Assembly (NCBI RefSeq): GCF_003369915.1
Contig: NW_022881603.1
Location: 40,408,624-40,472,623 of the forward strand
Length of the DNA: 64,000 bases
Direction of reading: 5' to 3'
From: Drosophila miranda
Taxonomy: Eukaryota; Arthropoda; Insecta; Diptera; Drosophilidae
Shown: positions 1 through 11,200 of the stretch, piece after piece
Layout of the letters: every line of letters starts with the position of its first letter
Position numbering within the stretch: the stretch's first letter is position 1
Translations under genes and position numbers: made by a program
The notes under the pieces: model-generated
Told to the model about the DNA's origin: nothing
What the model saw: only the letters and a program-made list of their open reading frames with translations
Databases searched by the model: none

Positions 1-25
1 ATACTCATTTTGAGTATCGGGTATA
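1..25. repeat. 3' tip of a mini-me-type repeat
   Basis: These 25 bases are identical to 63812-63836, the end of the mini-me-type repeat at the far side of the window. They contain the hairpin ATACTCA-ttt-TGAGTAT. Only the end of the repeat lies in the window; LOA-type LINE sequence follows at once, so the LINE may have inserted beside it. Confidence 0.6.
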
Positions 26-250
26 AAAACACCGCAAAGGAGCACGGCACTCCTCCTAAAGTGCCGAAGGGAAAAGACCATCCCTCTACAAACTCATCTG
101 GGAAACCAGTGCCCAAAAAGACGGGGAAGGAGACTAAGTCGGTCCACCGTCTCGAGGCAGCAGGCGCTGTGAGGAGAGGACCGAAAAGCCAATCGGGCCA
201 ATCCACGTCGGGGGCCCCAAGGGCGACCCGGTTACCGGGGGGGGGCGACC

Positions 251-1363
251 ATGCAGAGCGATATCGCGGCTGGCGGACTCCTTGGGACCGGGAACCCCCT
301 GACAACCCCGGCAGGCGGCGCCTCTGCCTCGAAATATAGGCCCAAGTTCCAAGACAAAAGACGTGCGGCCTTCATCCTGGGCAACGACGACCCGGTGTTC
401 CTGGCGTCTGCCCAGGGAATCGAGTCGCGGCGATGGGCCAAGACAGTCCTGCCCGACTACCAGCCAGCCAAAGCTGGCAAGGCCACAGCCAAGGCCCCAA
501 GCAAGCGGCAACGCTCGGCGGAGGACACCGCCACACAAGTCCAACAAGCCAAGAGGACGAAGACACTGAGCAACCGCTCGTTTGCCGAGGTGGCGAGGGG
601 AAAAACCCTGATTGGAGTCCTAGACAGGGGCTCTAAAGACGGGCAGATCCCTAGGGACAAGTGGCACCTCGTGGAAAACGAGCTCCAAGACCGTTTCCTC
701 CAGGAGTTGGAGGAGAATGGAGGACCAGCGCCCAAGTGTGAGGACGCCGGGTGGCACCAAGGCAGGGTGAAAGCCATCGCCTGCCAAGATGCTCGCTCGG
801 CGGCCCTCTACGCGAAGGCGATAGCGTCGCTCAAGGAGGTCTACCCAGGAGCCCAGCTGGAGGCCATGAAGTGGGAGGACATCCCCAGCAAGCCGAGGGC
901 CAGAGGGTGGGTCTCGGCGAAGCCTGCAGAGCCGGATAAGATTCTCCGGATTCTGCAGGTCTGCAACCCCCACCTTCCCACAGCCGATTGGAAGGTGGCC
1001 AAGGTAGAGGAGAGCAACGGGCAGAGGCGCCAAATCATCCTCGTCCTGAACGAGGAGTTGGTCAGACTTCTCCACGACACGGAGGGCGCTGTGGACTACG
1101 GCTACAAGAAGGTAGTCGTAGTACCGTACAAGTCCGACTCCAAAGGCATGCAACCGACGGTCGAGCCAGACCTGGAGCCCCCGGAGATCCCTAGTATGGA
1201 GATCCTAGATGGTTACGTGTCAGACGTGAGCGATCTCACTAGGGATCTCAAGCACATCGGGGTCGCGGAGGAGTTGGACTCTTCGGAGAGCGACACGACA
1301 GGACAGGAGGTGAACCTCAGGAATGTCACTGATACTCCTGCAGATAAACCTCCACCATTGTAA
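251..1363 (+). CDS. LOA-clade LINE ORF1 (gag-like protein)
   Basis: A 370-codon ORF from an ATG at 251. The N-terminal third is basic and rich in Ala, Gly, Lys and Pro. It is followed by a 'SFAEVARGK' segment and a globular region (about residues 115-290) like the DUF4780 domain of LOA-clade ORF1 proteins, then an acidic tail with many Glu, Asp and Ser. It overlaps the start of ORF2 at 1323 in another frame, suggesting coupled translation. The frame upstream (10-240) is open but has no ATG and meets this ORF at a run of nine G at 237-245, so a frameshifted longer ORF1 is possible. Expected role: RNA-binding component of the retrotransposition particle. Confidence 0.7.
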   Translation: MQSDIAAGGLLGTGNPLTTPAGGASASKYRPKFQDKRRAAFILGNDDPVFLASAQGIESRRWAKTVLPDYQPAKAGKATAKAPSKRQRSAEDTATQVQQAKRTKTLSNRSFAEVARGKTLIGVLDRGSKDGQIPRDKWHLVENELQDRFLQELEENGGPAPKCEDAGWHQGRVKAIACQDARSAALYAKAIASLKEVYPGAQLEAMKWEDIPSKPRARGWVSAKPAEPDKILRILQVCNPHLPTADWKVAKVEESNGQRRQIILVLNEELVRLLHDTEGAVDYGYKKVVVVPYKSDSKGMQPTVEPDLEPPEIPSMEILDGYVSDVSDLTRDLKHIGVAEELDSSESDTTGQEVNLRNVTDTPADKPPPL

Positions 1364-3791
1364 GGCAGCATGCGCTGCTCTCTTGCTCCACCTAGACAAG
1401 GGTGGAGCCGACATAGTCCTCATTCAGGAGCCCGGGATCCTCGGAAACAGGGTCTCTGGTCTGAGGACTCCTGACTATAAGCTATACGTAGCTGACTCCG
1501 CAGGTAAAACTCGCACCTGCATCCTTGCAAAAAGAGATTTGCACTTATTTTTGCTCCCAAATTTCAGCAATGAAGACCAAACAGCAGTGAGCCTCGAAGG
1601 CCAGGGGTGCTCACTGAGAATCTGCTCCACGTACATGGGTCACGACCAACCAGACCCCCCTCCACAGGCGCTCAGGGCGCTAATCACAGGCTGCGAGGCC
1701 AAGGACACCGGCCTAATCGTAGGGTGCGACGCCAATGCACACCACTGCCAGTGGGGAAGCACTGACACCAACGAAAGGGGTGAGTACCTTTACAACTATT
1801 TACTGACCACTCAGATGGTCCTTTTAAATAGGGGGAGTGATCCCACCTTCATTATTAAAAACCGCAAGGAGGTCCTGAACCTCACACTTGCTTCTCATGA
1901 GTTACACGGGAACATCGTATCCTGGAGGGTCCTGGAAGAGCACTCCTTCTCGGACCACAGGTACGTGGAAACCGTATTCTCTTTTTCACTACCGAGACCA
2001 GCTCAATTTCGGAACCTTAGGCGGACAAACTGGGCTCGGTACTCAGACCACCTCTGTCGTGTTCTCCCTGAGACTCCACCTGAGGAGGAGATCTCCAGGG
2101 AAGCCACGACTCATCTTGTTAAACTATTTACCGACGCCTGCAATGAGGCGCTCAATAAATCCTGCCCCTCTAGCAAGAGCAGAGGCCGGAAGAAACCTGA
2201 ATGGTGGAATCCGAAACTGATGGAACTCCGGAAAGCCTCCCGAAGACTCTTCAATAAAGCTAAGGCTGAAAACGCTGAGCAGAACTGGGCCGATTACAAG
2301 GCCAGTCTGTCAGTTTACAATAAAGAACTGAGGAAAGCCAAACGCGCCTCATGGCGTAAGTTCTGTAGCGACATTGAGAATAACTCGGAAGCCTCGCGCT
2401 TGCGCAAAGTTCTCTCGAAGACTACACCCACTCTGGGCTACCTGAAGAACGCCGACCAATCATGGACAACGTCCAGCAATGAGTCGCTAAATCTTCTCCT
2501 TAACACCCACTTTCCCAGCTGCGATGAAAACAGACCACACTACATCGCGGCTCCTTCCGTTGCCTCAAGTGTTATCGTGAACCTGCAAAGCCAGGAGAAC
2601 ATTTCCTAGGCAATAAAAAGCTTCAAACCATACAAATCCGCGGGACCAGATGGCATCATCCCTGCCCAACTGATTCACGCTGGACAAAAAGCCACTAATT
2701 GGCTCAAAAGGATATACGAGGGAATCTTCTCCCATGGATATATCCCGGAAACCTGGCTTCATACCAAAGTCGTCTTCATCCCCAAGGCAGGCAAGCCCTC
2801 GCACACTGCCCCCAAAGATTTCACACCCATAAGTCTATCGTCCTTCCTTCTGAAGACGATGGAACGGCTTTTGGGGATGCATCTCACGGTAAATATTCCG
2901 CCTAGTCTATTCTCAGACTCCCAGCATGCCTATCGGAAAGGAAGATCCACCGAAACGGCCCTACACACGATCACATCGATCATAGAAGCGTCCCTCAACT
3001 GTAAGGAGTACACCCTGGTAGCCTTCCTCGACATAGAAGGCGCCTTTAATAACATCCTCCCGACCGCCATCACGGGTGCACTGACGGACCTGGGGGTTGA
3101 CTCCCGGACGGTGAGCCTGATCGATCAGATGCTACAATGCAGGACGGTTGAGGCATCACTGGGGACGTCAACGTCCACCAGATTTGTCAGTAGAGGCACC
3201 CCGCAGGGCGGAGTCCTCTCGCCCCTCCTATGGAACGTGGCAGTGAACGAACTGCTGCGGGAGATAGAGGGGGGTGGCTGCCACGTGGTGGCGTATGCGG
3301 ACGATGTTGCTATAGCATTCTCGGGTAAATTCCCGCAGACGCTGTGTGAGTGCCTGACAAGCACTCTCATGAAGATGTCAAAATGGGCAGACAAATGCGG
3401 TCTAGGCGTCAACCCGTCTAAAACGGAACTGGTGCTCTTCACTAGGAAGTACAAAGTTCCGGCACTGATTCCCCCAAGACTATGTGGGGAAGCGCTAATC
3501 TTCAGCAACAACGCCAAGTATCTTGGTCTAATCCTCGATAGAAAGCTCGATTGGAAATTGAGCATAGAGGATAGAGTAAAGAAGGCCACAGTAGCCCTCT
3601 ATACTTGCAGGAAAGCCATCGGACTAAGATGGGGAATGACCCCCTATATAGTTCGGTGGCTTTACACCACCATCATACGACCGATCATGCTCTATGGAGC
3701 GGTAGTATGGTGGCCAGCCTTAGACAAAAGGACATGCCTCAATAAACTCAGCAGAGTTCAACGCATGGCAGAGCTATGCATAACTGGCGGG
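1323..3791 (+). pseudogene. LOA-clade LINE ORF2: endonuclease and reverse transcriptase, with stop
   Basis: ORF2 starts at ATG 1323. The N-terminal APE-type endonuclease (about residues 1-225) shows 'INLHHCK', 'IQEP', 'VGCDANAHH' and 'FSDHRY'. A TAG at 2607-2609 interrupts the frame just before the reverse transcriptase, in 'ENIS*AIKSFKPYKSAGPDG', probably a former Trp codon. The same frame then stays open through 'FLDIEGAFNN', 'GTPQGGVLSPLLWN' and the catalytic 'AYADDVAI' near 3291-3311. The frame is cut at 3791 by the LTR element, and the RNase H part continues at 13755. One nonsense codon, one large insertion and downstream lesions mean it encodes no working enzyme. Confidence 0.85.
3788..3791. 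repeat. Target-site duplication CGGG, left
   Basis: CGGG directly precedes the 5' LTR and is repeated at 13755-13758 directly after the 3' LTR. A 4-bp duplication is usual for Ty3/gypsy integrases. Confidence 0.85.
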
Positions 3792-5944
3792 TGTAGTAGC
3801 CAGCACAAAATATAGGGAATTGGTTATCTTCTTTCGTCTCGTGAGACCCCCTAGTGATATTTCGAACGATCAAGCTTTAGCCGCTCTTAAGGTTGGATCA
3901 AAGCCTTAGCCGCTCTTAAGTCCGAACGCCCACGAACACATACAAGCGACGGACAGTGGGAAGCATAGACGGCAATCGTACGATTGCACAGTTAAGCTAT
4001 GCTGTGCATTAGACGATCGTTTTATGCTGCTGCGAATGTTCTGGATCATACGATTGCACAGTTAGTAAAAAGCTCAAAAGCTCTGCTGCACTGGCTACTC
4101 AGTCCATCGTCTATTACTGCTTTGAACAATATAAGAAAGTTGATCGATCTGTAAAGACGTGATAATTTCCGAGTGCGAGCAACATACATATTGCACACAC
4201 ATATATATAGTGCTATCCGGAAAATATATATATTTCCACAAATATATGCTGGAAGCATATAGTTACAAGTGCCGTACAGTTCAGTGGTCAGTGAATGACA
4301 AGAATTTAGTGCAGATATATTTGGGAAAAGAGGTATGTTTTCATATTAGTGCCGTGCACGTGCTGACATAACCTATGTTGCAGGGAGGTGTACCTAAGCT
4401 GCCCCATCGCGGTATAGTCTCGAGAAGACTACCCTGGGAGCTGGCTTAGGCGAACAGTTGTCGAGGTTTCTCCAACTCCATCCATAATTCATCTTTTCTG
4501 GACCTTATATTGCCACCAAGTCGGAATCTCCAAAGATCCAAGTGGAACAGATCAGCCTTAATCGCAAGAATATTTAGTGCTGCTCAGACATAAATAACTA
4601 AATACAAGCTTGGCGGAAGATTCGTCAGTACGGCCCGGAACCATATACACCGCACCTGTTGACCTCTAACCAACTTCAGGCGGTCAACAGTCTACAAAGC
4701 AGCAGCACAGGATCGAGTTTTGTCCAATTTACATTTAATTCATTATCAAGTTCCAACGCATAAACATCAGCAGTTTAACGTAATGTAACTGAAACTTTAT
4801 TAACACCCCTCTTTGATGTTACGCGCGTACATACCTACATACATATGTGCATATGCACACTAAATTGTCTTCGTTTGCTACCTTTTGGTTCAATTTTCGC
4901 GATAGAGCATAACAATTAAATTTCTGTCTGTATTATGAAAACCAAAACAACTGACTGATGACTATGCGACGGTGTTTGTAGCGTAATTGTATTGTATGCA
5001 TTATATATTTATGATTTCCATATTTTAAACAGCTGCGGTCAACATCTACGACATCATTGGGCCCAACGATCAGCGTAAGACAATAACGCCGGAGTGAGTA
5101 ATTATGTACAGCAAAAAGTAGTTTGGTCAAAAGAGCCTATTAACTTGAAAGTGTAGATATGCATACAGTGTATAATGATTCAAACCCGTCTGCTCAGTGT
5201 GTATAATGCACCCCAGTCTGATCTAGCTTTTGTTTACGATTTCGATTCTTATTCTCTCGTTTATATATATATATATATCTATACCCTAATGTTTTTCATG
5301 CTTTAAAATAATGAATTTATAACTAAACTTATATGATAATTAGGATTAAGGAAATATTACCCACAAATTAGAAGCTAAGTCAATTGTTGTGTTTCTACAA
5401 CTGCAACGTAATGAATATTGAAATTGAAGTCTCACATTATATTAAAATATGAATCTTTTTGGATTGAAATGAATCTTTAAAATCATAAAAATGGCCTGTC
5501 GAGTATCCGTGCCAGGATCTTATAAAATGTGGTAAACCTTAGTAAAGGATTGATCAAGGGACAATGCAAGAACTCGAACGCAATGTCATGGTAGGGAGGG
5601 TACAGAAGAGAGGGACAATCAACACCTAGGTTCTCTCTAAATAGAAATGGTTCAGTAGGGCTTTTTTTTTGGCGTGTCGGCGCTATCAGTATTTCAGTTT
5701 CCTTTGTTTTATATAATCACTTATAGTTCCCGTAAAGTGCACTAATTAAATGTAGTGGAGTACGATAGTACAATTAGGCGAGGAAGAACCCCGACCATCC
5801 GGCGAGCTAGACCCGAGCCTAGCAAGAGTGCACACGACCAACCCTATTTGTACGCCGTCCTTAAGTCAGTCATGGTCATCTGCTGATACCGAGGGCCTAT
5901 ATATCTGTTAACATATATATATATTTAAACTCTGGTACACTACA
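3792..5944 (+). repeat. 5' LTR (2,153 bp)
   Basis: Direct repeat of 11602-13754 at constant offset 7810, with TG...CA ends. It holds AT-rich stretches, such as a TA microsatellite near 5265, and no convincing gene; short ORFs inside it are chance. Confidence 0.95.
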
Positions 5945-5950
5945 CATTTA

Positions 5951-5968
5951 TGGCGCCCAACGTGGGGC
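5951..5968 (+). promoter_or_regulatory. Primer-binding site, tRNA-Lys(CTT)
   Basis: TGGCGCCCAACGTGGGGC is, from memory of the Drosophila tRNA-Lys sequence, complementary to its 3' 18 nt including CCA. It lies 6 nt after the LTR end. About 680 bases of AT-rich untranslated leader follow up to gag, with no other feature seen. Confidence 0.85.
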
Positions 5969-6649
5969 CAGGCAACTTGCCTTAGAATCTAAAACCAATT
6001 CAGAGCCGATATTAAAATTTGGATTTATAGTGTCTTACTATATAGGCCGTTTATTTTAATAAGACAAGCAAATCTTGCCTTGGTTCTCCAAGCTCAACCG
6101 GTAATACATCAAAATTTCAACGACACATTTTCTTTTGCAAAATATTGCACAAAGGTTAAAGATTTCAAAATTTATACTTTGACTCGGTTTTCGGATTTAG
6201 CAACTGCAATTCATTTTATTTCGGATTGGTTGACCAAAACAGACCTACAGTATCGAATTGTGAGTATCAGAGACAGTTATGCAATATCATACAGTGATCA
6301 GAATAAACAGGAATTGTTTTAGGATTTAGCGGTTCCAATTCAGTTTATTTTGGATTGATCGACCAAAGCAAACCTGCTTTTTCACTTTAGGCATCTTGAG
6401 TTATTCGGATTTACAATTTTATATTGCCAAATCGCGATAGTTGTCCAATGATTCAGTGCACGAGGTCATTAACTGATAATTAGTCCATATTAACGAAAAT
6501 AGAAAAGCCTACTGAAACCAAATAGATATTTCGTAAGTATTCTGGCATGTGGGAAAGACAGACATTATTATTACAATTAATACCTTCTTATATAATTCTT
6601 TTTTATTATTTTTTTTTTCTTTAATTCCTTAAATATTGTCTGATATACA

Positions 6650-8206
6650 ATGGCTGTAAGGCGAAGTACAGATGACATAACAACTGCGTTGCAGGAAGCA
6701 GAACCATTTTGTGGAATTTGCAACGAAGTATTGGGAACTAGTGAGATTATAGCCAACACCCCGTGTAGACACAAATTCCATAAACTTTGTATTTTGGAAC
6801 AGATTAGGACAAACCCAAAATGTCCCACCTGTTCATTAGATTGTTCTGCTCTGGCACTAACATTCTCTAACAACCCGTTGTTAGCCGAGCTTAACGCCGA
6901 AGGAACACGACCAACTAGTGCTAACGAATCTTTTAGCACAATAGACGGAACGTCTAATCGACCTAAAAAGGGCCAAAAGTTTATTAGAAGGGGTATGAAT
7001 ACGAGAGCAACTCAACGATCCAGGTTAGATCGCTCACTAACAGAAACTGAAACCAACAACACAACCCTTCCAATAACCTCTCAAGTGGAAATCGCTAACT
7101 ACGTCCAGTCTGCTGTAAGCATTCAACAGGCTCAGTTAATGGAACAACTAACTTCATTTTTAAGCAAAACAATTGAATCTTCGATTCAAAGTCAATTAGC
7201 GTCACTCCAGCTGACGCAACCAGAACATATCTCTCCCGATGTTTCCGGTGACAATAACATTAACCAAACAAATAACGTGGGTATCGGTCAAGCACGAGAT
7301 AGTCACGCAGAAGTTCTTTTAGATTTTTCAAGAGCGAGTGCAAATCGAAGTAATTCGAGCTCACACGTAGCACCAGCAAAAGTTTCCAGTATAATGCAGA
7401 ATTGGCGCATTAAATTCGATGGTTCAAAAACTTGCATGAGGATGGATGAGTTTATTTATCGAGTACGTTCTCTAACGCAACAAAATCTTTATAACAATTA
7501 TCAATTGCTTTGTGATCACTTGTATCTTTTATTCGCGGGAAAAGCTAGTGATTGGTACTGGAAATTCCATCGAAATTACCCAAACTTTAATTGGGATACG
7601 TTTTGTATAGAGTTTAGAAGAAGATTTGAAGATGTTGAGACCGACTATGATATCTGGGAAAAGATTAGGAAACGTCGTCAGGGCGAAAACGAATCCTTCG
7701 ATGACTTTCAATATGCTATCGAAGATCTCGTGGATAGGCTTCAAAATTCGGTTACAGAAGAAGATGTTGTGAATCTACTTATTAGAAATTCCAAGCCCAC
7801 TCTTCACCACGAGCTTCTTCACTTAAAGATTGCCAATAGATCGTTATTACGACGAGAGGTACGTAAGCACGAGCAGTTTTATAACGATATAAGATCGGTC
7901 AAGCAAAGGACTCTTCGCTCATACGTATCGGAATTGTCAGGTCCAGACGATAGCGAGCAGCTATTCGATGACTTGGTCGAGCATAATGAAGTGTGTCAAA
8001 TACAACGTCGTACTTCACAGTCAGTTCCAACTTGCTGGAACTGTGACAACAAAGGTCATAAATTTGACGATTGTGTAGGTCCTCGTAAGATCTTTTGCTA
8101 CGGGTGTGGAACAAAAGATACTTACAAACCGGTATGTCCCAAATGTAACCCTCCGGGAAACCGGCAGAAGGATGTGTTAAACAACAACAAGCAGACACAT
8201 CCTTAG
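6650..8206 (+). CDS. gag: Gag polyprotein with N-terminal RING-H2 finger
   Basis: 518 aa from an ATG at 6650. Residues 21-61 form a perfect RING-H2 pattern: C21-x2-C24-x14-C39-x-H41-x2-H44-x2-C47-x10-C58-x2-C61, as in E3 ubiquitin ligases. Residues about 240-420 look like a Ty3/gypsy capsid region ('FDGSKTCMRMDEFIYRV' through 'LLIRNSKPTLHHELL'). Residues about 462-475 are a CCHC knuckle (CWNCDNKGHKFDDC), followed by a second Cys-rich stretch without the His (CYGCGTKDTYKPVC). Capsid and nucleocapsid functions follow from the family. A RING finger on Gag is unusual and its role is unknown. pol follows in the -1 frame. Confidence 0.9.
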   Translation: MAVRRSTDDITTALQEAEPFCGICNEVLGTSEIIANTPCRHKFHKLCILEQIRTNPKCPTCSLDCSALALTFSNNPLLAELNAEGTRPTSANESFSTIDGTSNRPKKGQKFIRRGMNTRATQRSRLDRSLTETETNNTTLPITSQVEIANYVQSAVSIQQAQLMEQLTSFLSKTIESSIQSQLASLQLTQPEHISPDVSGDNNINQTNNVGIGQARDSHAEVLLDFSRASANRSNSSSHVAPAKVSSIMQNWRIKFDGSKTCMRMDEFIYRVRSLTQQNLYNNYQLLCDHLYLLFAGKASDWYWKFHRNYPNFNWDTFCIEFRRRFEDVETDYDIWEKIRKRRQGENESFDDFQYAIEDLVDRLQNSVTEEDVVNLLIRNSKPTLHHELLHLKIANRSLLRREVRKHEQFYNDIRSVKQRTLRSYVSELSGPDDSEQLFDDLVEHNEVCQIQRRTSQSVPTCWNCDNKGHKFDDCVGPRKIFCYGCGTKDTYKPVCPKCNPPGNRQKDVLNNNKQTHP

Positions 8207-11200
8207 AAAAAAGTTTGCAAGAATCACCTACTAGTTTAACGAACGACCAAAGTTTAAGGGAGCCTAAGATCAGCTCACAAACAGTAGAGGAAACCCTGCC
8301 TACGGCATATCATTTTTCATTTACTCCTTTATCTGAAAGGGAAGCAAATTATATTACAACGCGTAAGAAAATTTTTGATAAGATAGATAGTTTTAAATTT
8401 GTAAGAAAGCCCAAACGTTCAACTAAACGTTTGAGACAATTTTGGAAGATGGTTCGCAAGAATAAGAACAAGTTTGTTTCAGCTATATTTCTTAGTTCGG
8501 ATAGCAGGCTGTACACCAGTGTCACCATTGAAGGCAGTGATTACATAGCTTTGTTGGATTCGGGGGCCACAATCAGTTGTATTGGAGGTTCAGCCGCGAA
8601 AGAAATGTTGGCGCATTGCAAGGTTAAGAAGTGTTCAGGAGCAATACGAACGGCTAACGATACTGAAAGTAAGGTTATAGGCAAGCTGGTAACACAAATT
8701 AATTACCGTGGATGCACGGCAGACCTAGAAATGTTTCTTATTCCTGAACTCAAGCAAGACGTCTATTTGGGGATAGACTTCTGGCAAAAATTTGGACCTT
8801 TAGATAAAATCTCACACACTGCAGAGGTATCTGAATTAGATGTTGGAGGTACGGATGACGTCGAAGAACCACCGAACCTACATAAATTGACAGCAGACGA
8901 GAGAATTCGCTTAGATAAAGTGATAGGTTGTTTTCCATCTTTCGCTACTGAAGGATTAGGCCGTACCAGTTTAGTCACACACTCTATAGATGTTGGAGCA
9001 GCTATTCCCGTTAAGCAACGACATTGGCCGGTATCGCCAGCCATAGAGAAATTGATGTTTGCCGAGGTGGACAATATGCTTGCGCTCGATGTTATAGAGG
9101 AGTCGACTAGTCCCTGGAGCAGTAATTGCGTTTTGGTAAAGAAAGGCGAAAAATATAGACTGTGTCTCGATTCAAGAGAAGTGAACAAGGTTACAAGACG
9201 GGATGCATATCCGTTACCACATATTGATGGTATTCTAAGTCGATTACCACCCGCTCGTTACATCACTGGATTAGACATGAAACACGCATTTTGGCAAATC
9301 CCGTTGGATGAACAATCGCGACAGTATACTGCATTTACAGTGCCTAACCGACCATTATATCAATATAAAATGATGCCATTTGGTCTTTGCAATGCCGCTC
9401 AAACTCTCTGTAGACTAATGGATCGAGTTATTCCAGCTCATCTTCGGACACGTGTATTCGTATATTTAGATGATCTACTTGTTTTATCAGAGGATTTCGA
9501 GTCGCATTTACTGTTGTTACAGGAGATAGCGTTGTGTCTACGCAAAGCAAATCTAACCATTAACATAGGGAAATCAAACTTTTGCATAAAAGAAATCACG
9601 TATTTGGGTTTTATTATTGGTAATGGTCGGATAAAGACAAATCCAGACAAAATCAAGGCCATCTCGAAGTTCCCTGTGCCAGTTACCGTTAAGCAACTGC
9701 GTCGATTTTTGGGGTTATCCGGTTGGTACCGACGTTTCGTTGAAAATTATGCTACCGTTAGTTTTCCCTTAACCGAGTTGCTTAAGAAGAAAAAAGATTT
9801 ACAGTGGAATGATGATGCTCAACAGTCGTTTGAGACCTTAAAGTCCTGTTTAACCGCATCACCCATTTTGATAACTCCTGACTTCTCAAAACCTTTTATT
9901 TTGCTCTGTGATGCTAGCACTTACGGAATCGGTTGTGTTTTAGCTCAAGAACGCGACGGCGTTGAATTGCCAATTGCTTACATGTCAGAAAAATTATCCA
10001 AGGCACAACGTAATTATTCGGTTACCGAACTAGAGTGCTTAGCAGTCATAAAGGGAATAAAAAAATTCCGCTCTTATATTGAGGGACAGGACTTCGTAGT
10101 CATAACCGATCACGCAGCACTTAAATGGTTAATGCAACAAAAGGATTTATCGGGTAGATTAGCCAGATGGTCTATGAAATTGCGTAGTTTCACATTTAAT
10201 ATCCTACATAGAAAGGGGACACTGAATGTTGTCGCTGACACTCTATCGCGTCAGGATGAACCGGCTATAGAGGAGCTCACGCAAATAAACCCCATGGTTG
10301 ATCTAGACTCAGATCAATTCAAATCAGCTGAGTATCTGAGTTTAATAGAAAGTATTCAACAGAATCAGAGTAAGTTCCCAGACTTGAAAGTGATAGACGG
10401 TCAAGTTTTCAAAAGGACAGTATTCGCTTCGGGAGATGAGTCTCAAGAGAACGCATCATGGAAACTTTGGGTTCCGTCAGGGTTAATTACGAACGTATTA
10501 TATCAAGCTCATGACGCCCCTAGCTCCGCACATTGTGGGATGAGTAAAACCATAGAGAAGCTTAAAAGATATTTATTCTGGCCTCGCATGGTTAGCCAGA
10601 CGCGCAAGTACATATCTGAATGCACCGTTTGTCGCACGACCAAGAGTCCGAATATGATTCTTAGACCTCCTATGGGTAAACCATTCACTTCGGATAGGCC
10701 GTTTCAGAAATTATACATAGATCTCTTAGGACCATACCCCCGCACAAAAAAGGGAAACATAGGATTGCTCATAGTTGTTGATCACAATACTAAGTTCCAT
10801 TTTCTGTGTCCCTTGAAGAAATTTACAGCCCCTAAGATCTGTGAATATCTGGAAGGGTCTCTCTTTTATACATTTGGGGTGCCAGAAGTCATCTTGTCAG
10901 ACAATGGATCCCAATTTAAATCTAGCTACTTTCAGGCATTTTTAAATAGCTTCGGTATAACACAAAAATGCACAGCTATTTATTCACCGCAAGCGAATGC
11001 CAGCGAGCGACTGAACAGATCCGTGATAGCTGCGATACGAGCTTATATCGGTAACGAACATTCCAATTGGGACTGTAACCTAAATGCCATTAGTGGTTCA
11101 TTGAGATCTACCTTACATAGGAGTACAGGGTATTCTCCATATTTTCTAGCATTTGGTCAAAACATGATGTTGAATGGGAAGGATTACGCACTCTTGCGTA

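Larger units (their letters stand above)
26..3791 (+). mobile_element. LOA-clade (Bilbo/TRIM-like) LINE, 5' part
   Basis: Non-LTR retrotransposon with a DUF4780-like ORF1 overlapping an ORF2 that has an APE endonuclease, a reverse transcriptase with the YADD motif and, beyond the split at 3791, an RNase H. This order is typical of the LOA clade, which includes Bilbo of D. subobscura and TRIM of D. miranda. An LTR retrotransposon interrupts it at 3791; the rest resumes at 13755 after a 4-bp duplication. The exact 5' end is uncertain, since it abuts a mini-me-type tip. ORF2 carries a premature stop and RNase H lesions, so the copy is dead. Confidence 0.85.

Noticed and set aside
10..339. 109-codon ORF ahead of the LOA-type ORF1
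   Set aside because: No ATG start, and it partly overlaps ORF1 in another frame. It may be the 5' part of ORF1 joined by a slip in the G run at 237-245, but that is not shown.
4046..5130. Several 65-70 codon ORFs in the LTRs (repeated at 11856-12940)
   Set aside because: Short, on both strands, AT-rich, identical in both LTRs by origin; no domain.
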